A model generated the notes under the pieces. It was given only the letters and a program-made list of their open reading frames with translations, was not told where the DNA came from and ran no database searches. Both the position numbers and the translations under genes were made by a program. This document shows positions 13,234 to 24,747 of a DNA stretch of 64,000 bases, one piece after another. Source of the stretch: Sindora glabra (Eukaryota > Streptophyta > Magnoliopsida > Fabales > Fabaceae); assembly GCA_020226215.1 (NCBI GenBank), contig CM035226.1, positions 67,169,455-67,233,454 of the forward strand. The letters run 5' to 3'. The stretch's first letter is position 1; each line of letters starts with the position of its first letter.

Positions 13234-13241
13234 TATATATA
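13234..13241 (-). promoter_or_regulatory. TATA box of the defensin gene
   Basis: CCTATATATACAC on the minus strand is centred about 68 bases upstream of the defensin ATG. This implies transcription starting near 13205 and a 5' leader of roughly 35 bases. It is the best TATA match upstream of the start and supports the two-exon model. Confidence 0.7.
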
Positions 13242-13450
13242 GGACCAGGCCAGGTAAGAGAAGTTGGGAATATTAAGGATTTACATATATTCCATACAAA
13301 AGGAGCCTTAGGTGTCCTCGCGATAATCATCGCTGGGCGATGACTCTAATCCGGCTGTACAGTTTTCTTCATGTCGTTTTGTTGCCTACACAAAATGATG
13401 TAGCCGCATGGATACTTATTTGTCTCGTTCTTGGCATGAGATCTAAATGA
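13242..13450 (-). promoter_or_regulatory. Presumed proximal promoter of the defensin gene
   Basis: This stretch is non-repetitive in the window and GC-richer than its surroundings (for example TCCTCGCGATAATCATCGC near 13316 and ATGTAGCCGCATGG near 13399). It lies directly upstream of the TATA box. No specific stress-response element was assigned with confidence. Confidence 0.4.
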
Positions 13451-14784
13451 AGGTGTATTTGATAACATTACAACTCTCATTCGATTGGAAGGTTTTTGGA
13501 GGTCAATCACGAAATCAAAAATTTAATTCTCTTTCCATGTGTTTACGTGTAATCATGAAATGAGATATCATCATTTTCTTTTAATTAATTCTTTTTATTT
13601 GAAACTCTTTCTTTGATTGAAGTTTCATATTACATTAGTCACTAGAATTAAAAAAAATAGTCCAGAATTTTTTATTTAAGTAATATTCAATATTTTTTAA
13701 AAATTTTATATTTTTTATTACATTTAAAATTTATTCTCTACTCCTTATATATATATAGAAACAGAGTAATTTAATTATTTTTTTATTTTAAAAAAATACT
13801 CTGCTTACTCTGTTTACAGTGCACCATCCACCATAATCATTACCATCACTTGCACTTGTTAGTACTAGCGGAATGTATTTTATTGGAGGCAGTTTCTTCC
13901 AGGAATTTTCCACAATTTATTCATGAATTTCTTGTGAATTTTTTATTTTCTGCAACATTTCCCTCAAAAATGAATCCAGGGGAAATGGGGCATGGAAAAT
14001 CATTTCTTGTGGATTGTCCTGTGGATTTTTAACCACCTCAAAATTTTCAGAAAAAAAACTTTAAAAAAAATTCTCTGACGTATTTATTCACTTCAAAATT
14101 TTAAAAATTTAAAAAAATTAATTCCCACAAAAAAATGATCTTACCGAATGAATATTTACTAAAAAAATTCTTAATACAACTATCAAATAAATATTTATTA
14201 AAAAATTAAATTTCTTGAATAATTCTAGAATTCAATGTACAATAATAAAATACTCAAATAAACAACTTAGTAGCATCATTAACAAAAAAGACAAACTAGA
14301 AGTCAAAAAGTTTATTATTGTCCACCCACATATGAAGTAATGTATACCCAACTTTTACCCCTTAATCAATGTCAATCCATCTTCCTGTAGTCATAAGGTG
14401 ATATCCTAAAGGTACGTTTTTTCACGTCCAGGAGCAGAGTATCAATATCACTGTACTCCAATTAATTACAAATTTCAACAGAATCCAACTTCAGGTAGAC
14501 TACCACACAATATCTAGTGAGTATATATATCCACCTACTCGGGTTCATTTCAAATAAAAATTCATGAGAATTTCCAAGGTATATAAGTAATGATAGTCGA
14601 GCAATCATACTCAAGGTCCAATAAAGCTAAAGCTACATATCAAAATGATTGTCAAAACAAATGGCCGAGCAACATCGTCTTAGGGTAGAACAGATTGCAA
14701 ATACTAATTTTAAGTCATACCTCATAATTGAAGTCCAGAGTTAGACAATAGGAAGTTATAAAACAAGAGAGTAGTAAAAAAAAA
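13451..14784. other. Intergenic stretch, no gene supported
   Basis: It contains AT-rich sequence, then a slightly GC-richer part at 14330-14740. Short frames at 13850..14032 (+) and 14722..14904 (-) have no domain, signal or neighbours in their favour and are judged chance frames. Confidence 0.4.
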
Positions 14785-17339
14785 ATTTTTTAAATCATTT
14801 ATAACCCAAGGCAACCTTATCAAAACAATAAATAAAGGAAAACGCGACCAAAATTCTTCAATGAACAGTTGACAAATGGACGTCCATACTAAATCCCACG
14901 GCATGCTAAAATGCTTTAGGTATCTTGTATAGAAGGCAAGTGCAAGAGCAATCGATTTCTTATAGCAATAAAAGAGAGGTGTCGGGTGATTCTAATATGG
15001 CTTCATTTGAAAATAGCCCCACTCTTGAGTTTGGGAATTGTAGAAGCCCTACAAAATAGATATCCGAATTTTCAAGATTAGGTGAGAAAAAAGTTGTTAC
15101 ACCAAAAATAATTTGTCAGCCAATTTAATCCTTGAACTGTGATTATGACTAATAAAACATCTTATCACTAATTTGGATCAATTAGAAAGTATTTGGTCAT
15201 AACACCCAAAATGATTCACGGTAAGTAGGAATATAATTATGAAACTTTTGATGACGGCCAATTTCAATTGCTAAATCTGAAGTCTCTAATCAAGCCTAAG
15301 CTTCAAATAAAGCAAATTTGTCACCTTTTTTACCATATAGAAAAAAATATATATAAAGTTGTCAAGATTATTACAACTAAAAAAGAAAAATCAAATCTAT
15401 TTTTAATATGATAAACTACATTAAAAATTCTATTTTGAATATATATATATAAACTAATTGTTGGAATGGATGCACCCTTGTAAAAGTTTTAAAAAAATAG
15501 AGTAATAATGTAAAAGACATAAATCCAACTTCTTTAATTGATGCAAATAACATTGTAACCGAAATAACTTGTTAAACAATCAAAGAAAGAAGATTTTCTT
15601 CTTTAATCCTTAACCAATAGCATATAATCAATATCATAGAAGTTTTCTATCTAGACCAAGCCTATAAGCACTAGGAAAAATCTTTATGCATGAAAATTGA
15701 TCAAAGTTGAGAATTTGAATTGACATTAACCTAGAGTAAATTTATAAGCAACTAAAAACATGTTTCAAGTCTATGGAGTCAATTGATACACTCCTATTTT
15801 TATTACTCTTCTTTTAGCAAAGAAAATTTAATCCACTCTCCTCAAATGACAATTTGTCAACTTGAGGTGTGTAGGTCCAACTTTATCCTTAACAAAACCA
15901 TAAACAAAATCAAGAATAGTTCATACGCATTATTTCATACCAAAAATTAATAATGAACCTACTCTAACATGTAGGTAGGGTGAGTTCAGATCAAATCCAA
16001 GAGAATAGAAGTCAATTGGTGAAAACAAAATATAAAAAATAAAGGGTTTTCAATAGTAGTTTAAATTGAACAATAAAAACAAAATGAAAGTAGAATAAAA
16101 TAAAATATAAAAGTTTAGTCCAAAGAATTTCACACTTTAATTTTTAGATTTATCATAGATCTCTTACAAAATTCATAATTGATCCAACTAACCAAAAAAT
16201 TACCTCAAAGTTAATGACAATCATTTAAAGTTCCTAATGACGATTAGTCTAGAACAAGCACTTAAATTAGCATTTCATTATTGATTTCAATTCAAGACAC
16301 ACGCCTAAATCTAATTAATAATAGCATTAAATATCAAGAATAAGGTTAAGATCGAATCACCAACTTTTCATACAAAAATTATTAATTTCTCCTCTATTTT
16401 TCTTAGGCAATTAATGTTTTATCTATGCATCAAATCACCAAAACCTAATTGCTACTAATTCCAATCAATCATGAATAACCTACAAGTGAGAATTAATTAT
16501 AACTAATCATTTAGCTTTAAACTAAAATTGATAATTAACTAACATATTATAATTAACAAACTATCTAAACAATCATCCATAACAAGAGGAGAAAAACTAG
16601 AGATAATTAAATTAAAAGTAAAATTAAGAGAAAGGTCTCAAAATTAAACTAAATTGAAGTGTTAATCTCTTAAATTGATATAGAAAATTAGCCACCTCTA
16701 GTGGTTAATAAAAGAACCTTGGAGGAGGGGAAAAAACCATTTGGAATGTGTGTTTTTGCTTTTGGAGGCACAAGCCCTTTTATATTTGATTTCATAAGTT
16801 AGAAAAACTACTGGACTAAGTGAATATACCTCTTAGTGTTACAAAGAATGGGACCTTGCCTAATTTAAAATTTCATAGTTTAATTTACAAATTAAATTAC
16901 TAATAGTATTTTACTATAGTAATTTTTGTCACTTAATTTTTAGCTCAAGTTTGATTACCAAAACAATGTATTTTTGCTAGATTTCAAACATGAAACTTGT
17001 TAGGTCAGGTCTTAGCTAACTTTGGACACTAGTTTTACTTCAATTAAACCTCTAGAACTCATAATAAATCCCAAAAACCAAAATTGGTTTAGCATAAAGA
17101 GAAATAGAGTATCAACTTTTTAATCATTTTTTACTTTTCAAACATACAAACTAAGCTTTGATTAAAATATCAAAGTTTTAGAACTTCTTCTAAGCTTTGG
17201 AGATCTAAAACTCAAATTATGGCAAAAAAATTGAAACAATATAAAAATTCAATATTAATCGAATAATTTAAAAACATTAAAAAATCATCACCCAATCATA
17301 TAAAAAAAGCCAATTCCATAAAATTAAATATATATATAC

Positions 17340-17397
<58 letters not shown>

Positions 17398-17575
17398 CAC
17401 TAAAAGACATAAAATAAGAAGAAATAATGTAAAAATTATTTTGGATATCAAATTCTCCCAACTTAGCCTTTACACAACCTTAGGCAAATGCTACTTCATT
17501 CAAAACTAGAAGCAAGAGGCTTACTTACTAATAATTTCAAAATAAAAAAATTCACAATAAAGAAACAATTAAATT
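14785..17575. mobile_element. Gypsy-like non-coding repeat unit, copy A
   Basis: This segment aligns by eye with 18077-21030 (copy B), and its middle aligns with 26340-27780 (copy C). Landmarks in order are CTTGTATAGAAGG (about 14925), CTCTTGAGTTTGGGAATT (15022), GGGTGAGTTC...CCAAGAGA (15978), TTTTCTTAGGCAA (16399), a TGAAACTTGTTAGG block (16990) and a closing CTCCCAACTTAGCC (17453). No frame longer than chance is present. The TCCCAACTT/TCCACACTT-type words and the adjoining pol-like scrap near 22.5 kb suggest non-coding parts or LTRs of an old Ty3/gypsy (Athila/Tat-like) element. That family label is inference. Confidence 0.6.
17328..17392. repeat. (TA)n/(TATACA) microsatellite in repeat copy A
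   Basis: A TA run with two TACA interruptions. Copies B and C lack it at the matching place (AAATTAATCATATAAAACAC), so it arose after the copies separated. Confidence 0.9.
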
Positions 17576-17599
17576 ATACACAAGATTATTTTTTATATT

Positions 17600-18076
17600 A
17601 TTTCCTCCTATTTTATATCTCTTAGTATATTATATATACTTAATTTTATGAAATTAACCTTGTTCTATGATTGAGTATTGGTTTCCCAATATTTTGAAAT
17701 TGTTTGATTAATATTGAATTTTTATACTATTTTAGATTTTTTGCTATAACTTGAGATTCGAATGTTGAAATTAGATTATCCTTATATTATTGGAAAGCTT
17801 AAAGAAAGCTTTAAAACTTTAATATTTTAGTTGAAACCAATTCAAACATTTGAAAGGTCAAAATGACCATGAATTTGATACTTTATTTTTATTCAAGCTA
17901 AACCAATCTTAGTTTTTAAGCCATATTTAGAGCTCTAGAAGTCTAATAAAGGTGAAATCAATGCTCAAAGTTACCTAAGAGCTAGCCTAACATTGCATTT
18001 AGGATTTAGTGAAACTATATTGTTTTAATGTTTAAATATAGGTTGAAAATTGAGCATGAAAATTACTATAGTAATG
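17600..18076 (-). repeat. Inverted copy of the 16890-17440 segment (foldback arm)
   Basis: Its reverse complement follows 16890-17440 closely. For example, AATATTGAATTTTTATA, TTGCTATAACTTGAGAT, AAGCTAAACCAATCTTAG and the terminal ATTACTATAGTAA find their counterparts in inverse order. With copy A it forms a large imperfect hairpin separated by about 150 bases. Confidence 0.7.
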
Positions 18077-21030
18077 AAAATTTTTAAAAACATCATATAT
18101 AACCTGAGATAATCTTGTTAAAACAATAAATAGAGCAAAATGCAACCAAAATTATTCAATGAATAGCTAACAAATGGATGTTCATAGTAGATCTCTCCTT
18201 GTAGATAAGCATGCTAAAATACTTTAGATATCTTGTATAGAAGGTAAGTGCAAGAACAATCCATTTCTTGTAGCAATAATAGAAAGAAAGGTGCCAAGTG
18301 ATTGTAATACGGCTTCATTTGAAAATAGCCCCACTCTTAGGTTTGGGAATTATAGAACCTCTATAAAGTAGATATCCAAATTTTCAAGTTTAGATGAAAA
18401 AAAAGAAGTTATTACACCAAAAATAATTTTGTCAATCAATTTAATTATCAAATTGTGATTCTGACTAATAAAATGATGTTATTACTAATTTTGATCAATT
18501 AGAAAGTCTCAAGTCATGACATCCAAAATAATTTATGGTAAGTAAGAATATAACTATGAAACTTTTGATGATGACCGATTTCAATTGCTAAATTTATATG
18601 TCTTCGATCAAGCTTGAGCTTAAAATATAAAGAATAAGACCAAATTTGTGACCTTCTCTACTGCATAAAAAAAAATATAAAGTTATTAATATTATCACAA
18701 ATAGAAAAGAGAAATCAAATCTATTTTTAATATGATAAACTATGTTAAGAACTCTAATTTTAACATATATATATATATATTACAACATAGAAAATCCATT
18801 ACTTGATATTATACTTAATTTTCATTTTTAGAAGTTTTTACCAGAAGATTTTAGTAATTCAAGAAAAGATAAAAAATTAAGCTATCACCTTGAAGAAGAT
18901 TGACCCTAATCAAAAAATTTTCTTCTTAGAATGCATGCATCTTACGAAGGTGAAAAAAAAATCATGTAAAAGACATAAATCTAACTTCTCTAATTGATGT
19001 AAATAAAATTATCCCTAAAATAACTTGTTAAACAATAAAAGAAAGAAGGTTTTATTCTTTAATTGTTAGCCAATAGCAAATAACCAATATGATTGAAGTT
19101 TTCTACCTTGACTAAACCTATAAGCACCAAGAAAACTTTGTATGCATGGAAATTGATCAAAGTTAAGTATTTGAATTGACACTAAAATCAAAAAGTAAAT
19201 TTGTAAGCAATTAAAAAAGAGTTTCAAGTCTATGTAGTCAGTTGATATAATCTCATTTTCATTAGTCCATTTATAGCAAAGAAAATTTAATCCACTCACC
19301 TTTAGATGACAATTTGTCAATTTAAGGTATGTAAGTCTAGCTTTATCCTCTGAAAAACCATAAACAAAATCTAGAATAACTAATGCATGTCATTTCACAC
19401 AAAAAACTGAATCTAAACCTACTTTAATATGTACATGGGGTGAGTCCAATTTGAATCCAAGAGAGTATAAGTCAATCGATTACAATAAAGTATAAAACTA
19501 AAAGGTTTTCAATAGTAGTTTAAATGAAATAATAAAAAAAATTAAATTAGAATAAAATAGAATATAAAAGCTTAGTCCAAAGACTGTCACACTTTAATTC
19601 TTAGATTTATCATAAATCTCCAACATAATTCACAATTGAACTAACTAGCCAAAAAATTACCCTCTAAGTTGACAAAAATCAAGTCATCTTCCTAATAATG
19701 ATTATTCTAGAACAAATGCCTAAATTAACTTCTCATTCTTGATTTCAATTCAATACATGCACCTAAATCTAATCAATAATAGCGTTAAACATTAAAAATA
19801 AGGTTAAGACTAAATCAATAACTTTACATGTGAAAATTGTCAATTTGTCATCTGTTTTTCTTAGGCAACTAATAGTTGATCAACATATCAAATCACCAAA
19901 CTCTAATTGTTACTAATTTCAATAGATCACAACTAACTTATAAGCTAGAATTAATTACAATTAATTGTCTATCTTTGAACAATAATACATAGCTAGCTAA
20001 CTAATTGTAATTAGCAAACTACCTAAGCAATCATTTACAATAAGAGTAGAAAAACAAGAAATAATCAAACTAAAAGTAAAATTAAGGGAAAGGTCACAAA
20101 ATTAAACCAAATTAGAGTGTTAATCCCTTCAATTAATGTAGAAAATTAGCCATCCATAGTAGTTTGTAGAAGAAACCCGAAGAAAGGGAGAAAAGTTATC
20201 TAGAATATATGTTTTTAGCTTTTGAGGCATAAAACCTTTTATATTCGATTTCTTAATCTAGAAAATCAACCAAGCTAAGTAAATTGCCATTTGGGATTAT
20301 AAAGAATAGAGCCTTGCCTAATTTAAAAGTTCATCACCTAATTTAAAAGTTCATCACCTAATTTACAAATTAAACTACTAACAATATTATACTTTAGTAA
20401 TTTTCATCACTCAACTTATAGCCTAGGTTTGATCACTAAAATGGCATACTTTTGCTGAACTCCAACATGAAACTTGTTGGGCTGAGTTTTAGCAAGTTTT
20501 GGGTACTAGTTTCACCTTAATTGGACTAATAAAGATCCTAATAAAGCTTAAAACCAAAACTAGTTCAACATAAATAAAAATAAAGCATCAATTTCATGAC
20601 TATTTAACCTTCCAAACGTCTAAAATGGGTATCAACTAAATATGGAAATTTTAGATCTTCTTTTAAACTTTTCAAAGATGTAAAGATCACTTAAATTGGA
20701 GATTTAAAACTGAAATTGTGGCAAAAAAATTTAAAATAATGTAAAAATTTAGCATTAACTAAATAATATAAAAATATTAAAAAATCATCACTCAATCACA
20801 TAATAAGGTCAATTTCATAAAATTAATCATATAAAACACATTAAGAGACATAAAATAGGAGAAAATAATATAGAAAAATATTTTGCACATCACATTCCTC
20901 TACACTTAACGTTTGCATTAACTTGAGCAAACATTATTTTTTTCAAAATTAGAAACAAAAAACTTATTTTTTAATAATTTGAAAATCATAAAATTCACAA
21001 GTAAAAAACAATCAAAGTTATTAGGAGATA
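18077..21030. mobile_element. Gypsy-like non-coding repeat unit, copy B
   Basis: Same landmarks as copy A, offset by about 3.3 kb: CTTGTATAGAAGG (18232), CTCTTAGGTTTGGGAATT (18333), GGGTGAGTCC (19438), TGAAACTTGTTGGG (20466) and CTCTACACTTAACG (20898). Many point changes and small indels separate A and B, so both are old. A short direct duplication (AAAGTTCATCACCTAATTT twice at 20327-20363) is private to this copy. The 84-codon minus frame at 19320..19066 is a chance frame in the repeat. Confidence 0.6.
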
Positions 21031-21424
21031 TAGCACATTATAAATGAAAATCTTAACAAACTTAAAATTAATCAACATAGCAAATTCAATCAACAAAAGA
21101 TAGATCAAATAGGTAGATTCCTACATAATTCACTTTTCAACTTTTAAGTATTTAAAGCAAGTGTTTCACTCTAGTTTATTTCATGAAACTGCTCTATCAT
21201 AAACTTGTTTATTATCTAATCTCCATTATTTAAATCATATGTATAATACAAATTAAAAAAACTTTATTGAAAGTTATAATAGGGCTTAAAAAAAGGAAAG
21301 AAAAAATAAAGATGTGAAAGTTTAAACATTAAAGAAATCAATTGAGCACTTAACCATAAATATATAGACAAATTACGAACACTTATAACTCAACACAATA
21401 ACCTAACTTTTTAATCCAAATACT

Positions 21425-21545
21425 CATCAACTTCTTTTTCTTTTTTTTTTTCTAATTCTTTTTTTGCCTTATTCTTTCTTTTTCTTTTTCTTTTCTTATT
21501 TTCTTTCTCTCTTTTTTTTATCATTCTTTTTCTTTTTTTTCCAAC
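21425..21545. repeat. Polypyrimidine (C/T)n tract
   Basis: About 120 bases of almost pure CTTTTT-type sequence on the plus strand. In gypsy elements such tracts occur in non-coding internal regions. Here it lies between copy B and the pol-like scrap. Confidence 0.8.
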
Positions 21546-22370
21546 TAACTTTTAAACTTAAAGTTGATGATTTTTCCTAATATACACATATACACACATC
21601 CCTCACACTTATTTAAAATTCCATCCAATAAAAATTTCAAATGCTCTATTAATCTCTAATGCTAGGTAAAGATACTTGTTTTTCATTAAAAAATATATTC
21701 ATCAACTTATTAACAAATAAAGACAATTAAGGTAAAATAAGGTTCGATAAAGATAAAATTTTAAGGTTAGCTATTTGGTACTAACTAAAATCAAGAATGG
21801 CTTTATCATTTTTGTGCATGCATATGCAAATATTATATCAAAAAAAATTAAAGAAAGTTTTATAAAAATAAAATATAGAAGAAAATCACACACAAGATAG
21901 GAAAGAGGAAAGCATAAATTTTCAATAAAAGAATGAAAATCTCACAAAGAAAGTCATACTACTAATTTAATTTATCAATTCAAAATCTATTATATACCAA
22001 TTAATTTCAAGAAGCAAAAATAATTTATTAAATCATATTATGGAACAATTAAGTTCAATATCTTCATACTAATGAAAAATACAAAATCTTTATTAATAAA
22101 AAATGATTAAAATTACTCAAAAAGACTAAAAAATAAGTAAAAAAGAGCATAATTTTTTTAAAAAAAATTACATTTTTCTATTTTTTAAAAAAATAAAAAT
22201 GAAATATGAAAACTTAAAACAAAATACAAAAGAAATCTTACAGTTTTCTCCTCCACACTTAAAATTTACATTGTTTTCAATGTAAAATATATCAATATCT
22301 AGAAAGATAAAGGTAAGTAAAATAAAAGAAAAGAGAAAGAGAATGCAAATATAAAAGTTTGGATTGCTTC
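21546..22370. other. AT-rich internal region of the decayed gypsy element, no frame
   Basis: No coding signal. CTCCTCCACACTTAAAATTTACATTG near 22248 and GGATTGCTTCCTAAGAAGTG near 22361 resemble words conserved in non-coding internal regions of Athila-like plant elements (from memory of the family, not searched). Confidence 0.4.
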
Positions 22371-22637
22371 CTAAGAAGTGTATTTCTTTAACATTTTTAG
22401 CTTGACATTAATTATTTCAATTTGGTTAAATTCACAAGAAATTTCTTCAAATGATTCTAATGATGCATATTTCAAGTGGTCATGTAGTGGTTTAACTTCT
22501 AAAAATAGTCTAAGCATTAATTCTTTCTTAAGTACCAAACTTAGATCATTCTTTGTTAACAATTCAAAATCATCTTGGACTACGAAATTAATTGAGTTAA
22601 TAGAAAATCTAAAATGATCTTCAAGAGGAAATTTCAT
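22371..22637 (-). pseudogene. Ty3/gypsy pol-like scrap (region just upstream of reverse transcriptase)
   Basis: The 88-residue frame contains FLEVKPLHDHLKYASLES. This resembles the ELKPLPxHLKYAYLG motif that precedes the reverse transcriptase core in Athila/Tat-lineage Ty3/gypsy polyproteins. The frame then runs into NVKLKMLKKYTS and a stop instead of the expected stretch leading to the RT palm, so it is either truncated or a non-autonomous derivative. The overlapping plus-strand frame at 22378..22617 is its shadow. The similarity is short and was recognised by eye. Confidence 0.5.
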
Positions 22638-23292
22638 ATTCTAAAAAAATATTGAATTTGTTAATCATTCCATCAAGCTCTATGGTAGGTGTGCAATTAA
22701 ACATATCTAATTCCTCTTTTGCATGTTTTTCTTTATTAACCTCCTTTTAAGGTATATTAAGCTCCATTTTTTAGGTACAAAAATTTTCAACCTCTCTTCC
22801 TTATAGTTTTCGACTTTTTAAATCTAGTTAGTGTCAATTGGGGGCCTTAATTTCTTCCTCAGTTCTTAACCGCATTTCTCCAATATTTTCTTCTAATTTT
22901 CTTACTTTAGTGAAAAATTCATTGATTTTTTTCCTTAATTTAAGAATATTAACCTTTGTTTCTTGTTGAAATTTTTATATTTTTCAGCTAAAATTTATTG
23001 AAATTCTAAGGCATTTTTTATTAGATCCTTGAAGATTTCCACAAGTTCTACCCTTAAGTTTAAGAATGATATATCAATGGATATTCTTCAAGAGAAGATT
23101 GATATTAACTATGGCCCACTTGGTTATGATAGTTGAAAATTGAATAATCTTACCAACCTAAGTTGTAGGAATAGGAATATGGAATTTAGTAGCAATGAAG
23201 TGGGTTGGGAATCTTTCCTCACAAATTTAAGTTTCTTGAAATTACATTACAACCAATTAACTAAGAAGAGAAGTTACCTCAAAGAATTGTTG
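22638..23292. mobile_element. Decayed gypsy internal sequence, left of the solo LTR
   Basis: No clear domain. The chance plus-strand frame 23140..23340 crosses the solo-LTR boundary at 23298 and therefore cannot be an ancestral gene. Sequence right of the solo LTR (25948-26340) probably continues this element. Confidence 0.45.
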
Positions 23293-23297
23293 CTTAA
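23293..23297. other. Target-site duplication, left copy (CTTAA)
   Basis: CTTAA directly precedes the LTR start TGTAACACCC and is matched exactly by 25943-25947 after the LTR end ATATTACA. Confidence 0.85.
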
Positions 23298-23845
23298 TGT
23301 AACACCCTTACTTATCAACGCCTTATTCCTTATTTACTAGATGATTATATGTACTCATTCACCATCTACCTCAAGCTAATACGGAAAAAATCTCAAATTT
23401 CTGTACTTTATACACATGAGCAAAAGTCATATAACTATACAAAAAGAGTTCAATTTACAATATATACATCCATCACTTACAAAATTACCAACTATACAAT
23501 CACTTTTGATATACAACTTCAAAACATTATTGTCCTCTGTCATGAGAGCCTTTGGAAGCATCACCTGGAACGGTTAGTCACGATACAGAAAAACATGAGA
23601 AACAAAGTTTCCCAGTAGCTAGCTATTGCCATAAAAACATTTCAAGCCATTCCAGATCCTTAAGCAAGTAAAACATACATTTCAAAAATAATTAATCATT
23701 TGTCATATCTTTATCATCTCAATCCGTACTATTGTAGGAAATGTGCATCACACATAACAATCCACAACAATCATCAAGCCCATTCAAGGACTTAACACAA
23801 ACAATATCTAGATGGCCATCTCAAACAATCGTACCTAGGCCTCAC

Positions 23846-24090
23846 ACAGCATCACGCTGTCTTCCCGGGGTCCCGAGCCACAAAGGCCTAACACAGTATC
23901 ACACTGTCTTCCCGAGGTCCCTGGCCATAGATACCACACACAACAAATGCACTATTATCCCCGGGGATCCTGAGCCTTAGGCCAAACACAGTATTCTACT
24001 GTCTGCCCGGGTTGTGCCATAACAATTGCATTAACATTCCGAGGACCCGAGCCATAGGCCAAACACACACAGTATCACACTGTCTTCCCG
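23846..24090. repeat. Four spaced copies of an ACAGTATCACACTGT palindrome with GTCCCGAGCC-type linkers
   Basis: The words ACAGCATCACGCTGT, ACAGTATCACACTGT, ACAGTATTCTACTGT and ACAGTATCACACTGT each pair with themselves. They are followed by TCTTCCCG or similar, then GAG-CC words and AGGCC(T/A)AAC. The units are irregular in length. They lie in the GC-richer front part of the solo LTR. Confidence 0.8.
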
Positions 24091-24102
24091 GAATGCGTGC
24101 AC

Positions 24103-24233
24103 AACAATCTCATACACATTCCATAACAATCTCATACACATTCCATACAATCTCATATACATTCCATAACAATCTCATACACATTCCATACAATCTCATA
24201 CACATTCCATAACAATCTCATACACATTCCATA
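24103..24233. repeat. Tandem repeat AACAATCTCATACACATTCC, about six copies
   Basis: Units alternate between about 22 and 20 bases (AT AACAATC versus AT ACAATC junctions), suggesting that a 42-base double unit was amplified. It lies inside the solo LTR. Confidence 0.9.
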
Positions 24234-24604
24234 CAATGGCAAAGTACACCGCAAATCATGTAAATAGAAAACAGAGCTTAAGGATAAAGCTAGCTACCTT
24301 TACAAGCTTCCAATGTGATGTTCCCTTTGCTCTCACCAAAAACTCCTTTACACTTCCTCTTGCCTTTGTAAGTTGTCACTCTTTAGTCTATACAAATACA
24401 CATCATAACTTCTTATTAGAACATCATCACTTTCTCTAAACCTCATGTATTCTTTACTTTCCCCACTTAATTAAATGCATACTTAGATGCTCTACACTTT
24501 GCTTTCAAGCCTTAAAATGACATATAAGAACATTAGAAAAGGATCCAAAGGCAAAACCATGCAAATCCTGAAGAAATCAAGCCAAAATGTTCACTTGACA
24601 AAGT

Positions 24605-24747
24605 ACACGGGGTTGAACATGGGCCATGTTCTACCCCGTGTTCAGAACATGGGGTACAACATGGGCCGTGTTCTGCCCCATGTACATTACTGATCAACCT
24701 TCGTAAAAGAACACGGGGTTCAACATGGGCCGTGTTCTACCCCGTGT
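24605..24747. repeat. Three 37-bp near-perfect hairpins (ACACGGGGTT...ACCCCGTGT)
   Basis: 24605-24641, 24647-24683 and 24711-24747 share the layout ACACGGGGT / AACATGGGCC(A/G)TGTTC / ACCCCGTGT. The middle one has ATGGGG and CCCCAT as compensating changes on both stem sides. They lie within the solo LTR. Confidence 0.85.

Noticed and set aside
13850..14032. 60-codon plus-strand frame near the defensin
   Set aside because: No cysteine pattern, signal peptide or family motif, and it is not linked by plausible splice sites to anything nearby.
24103..24233. CRISPR-like array
   Set aside because: Repeats are contiguous with no unique spacers and lie in a plant LTR. It is a simple tandem repeat.
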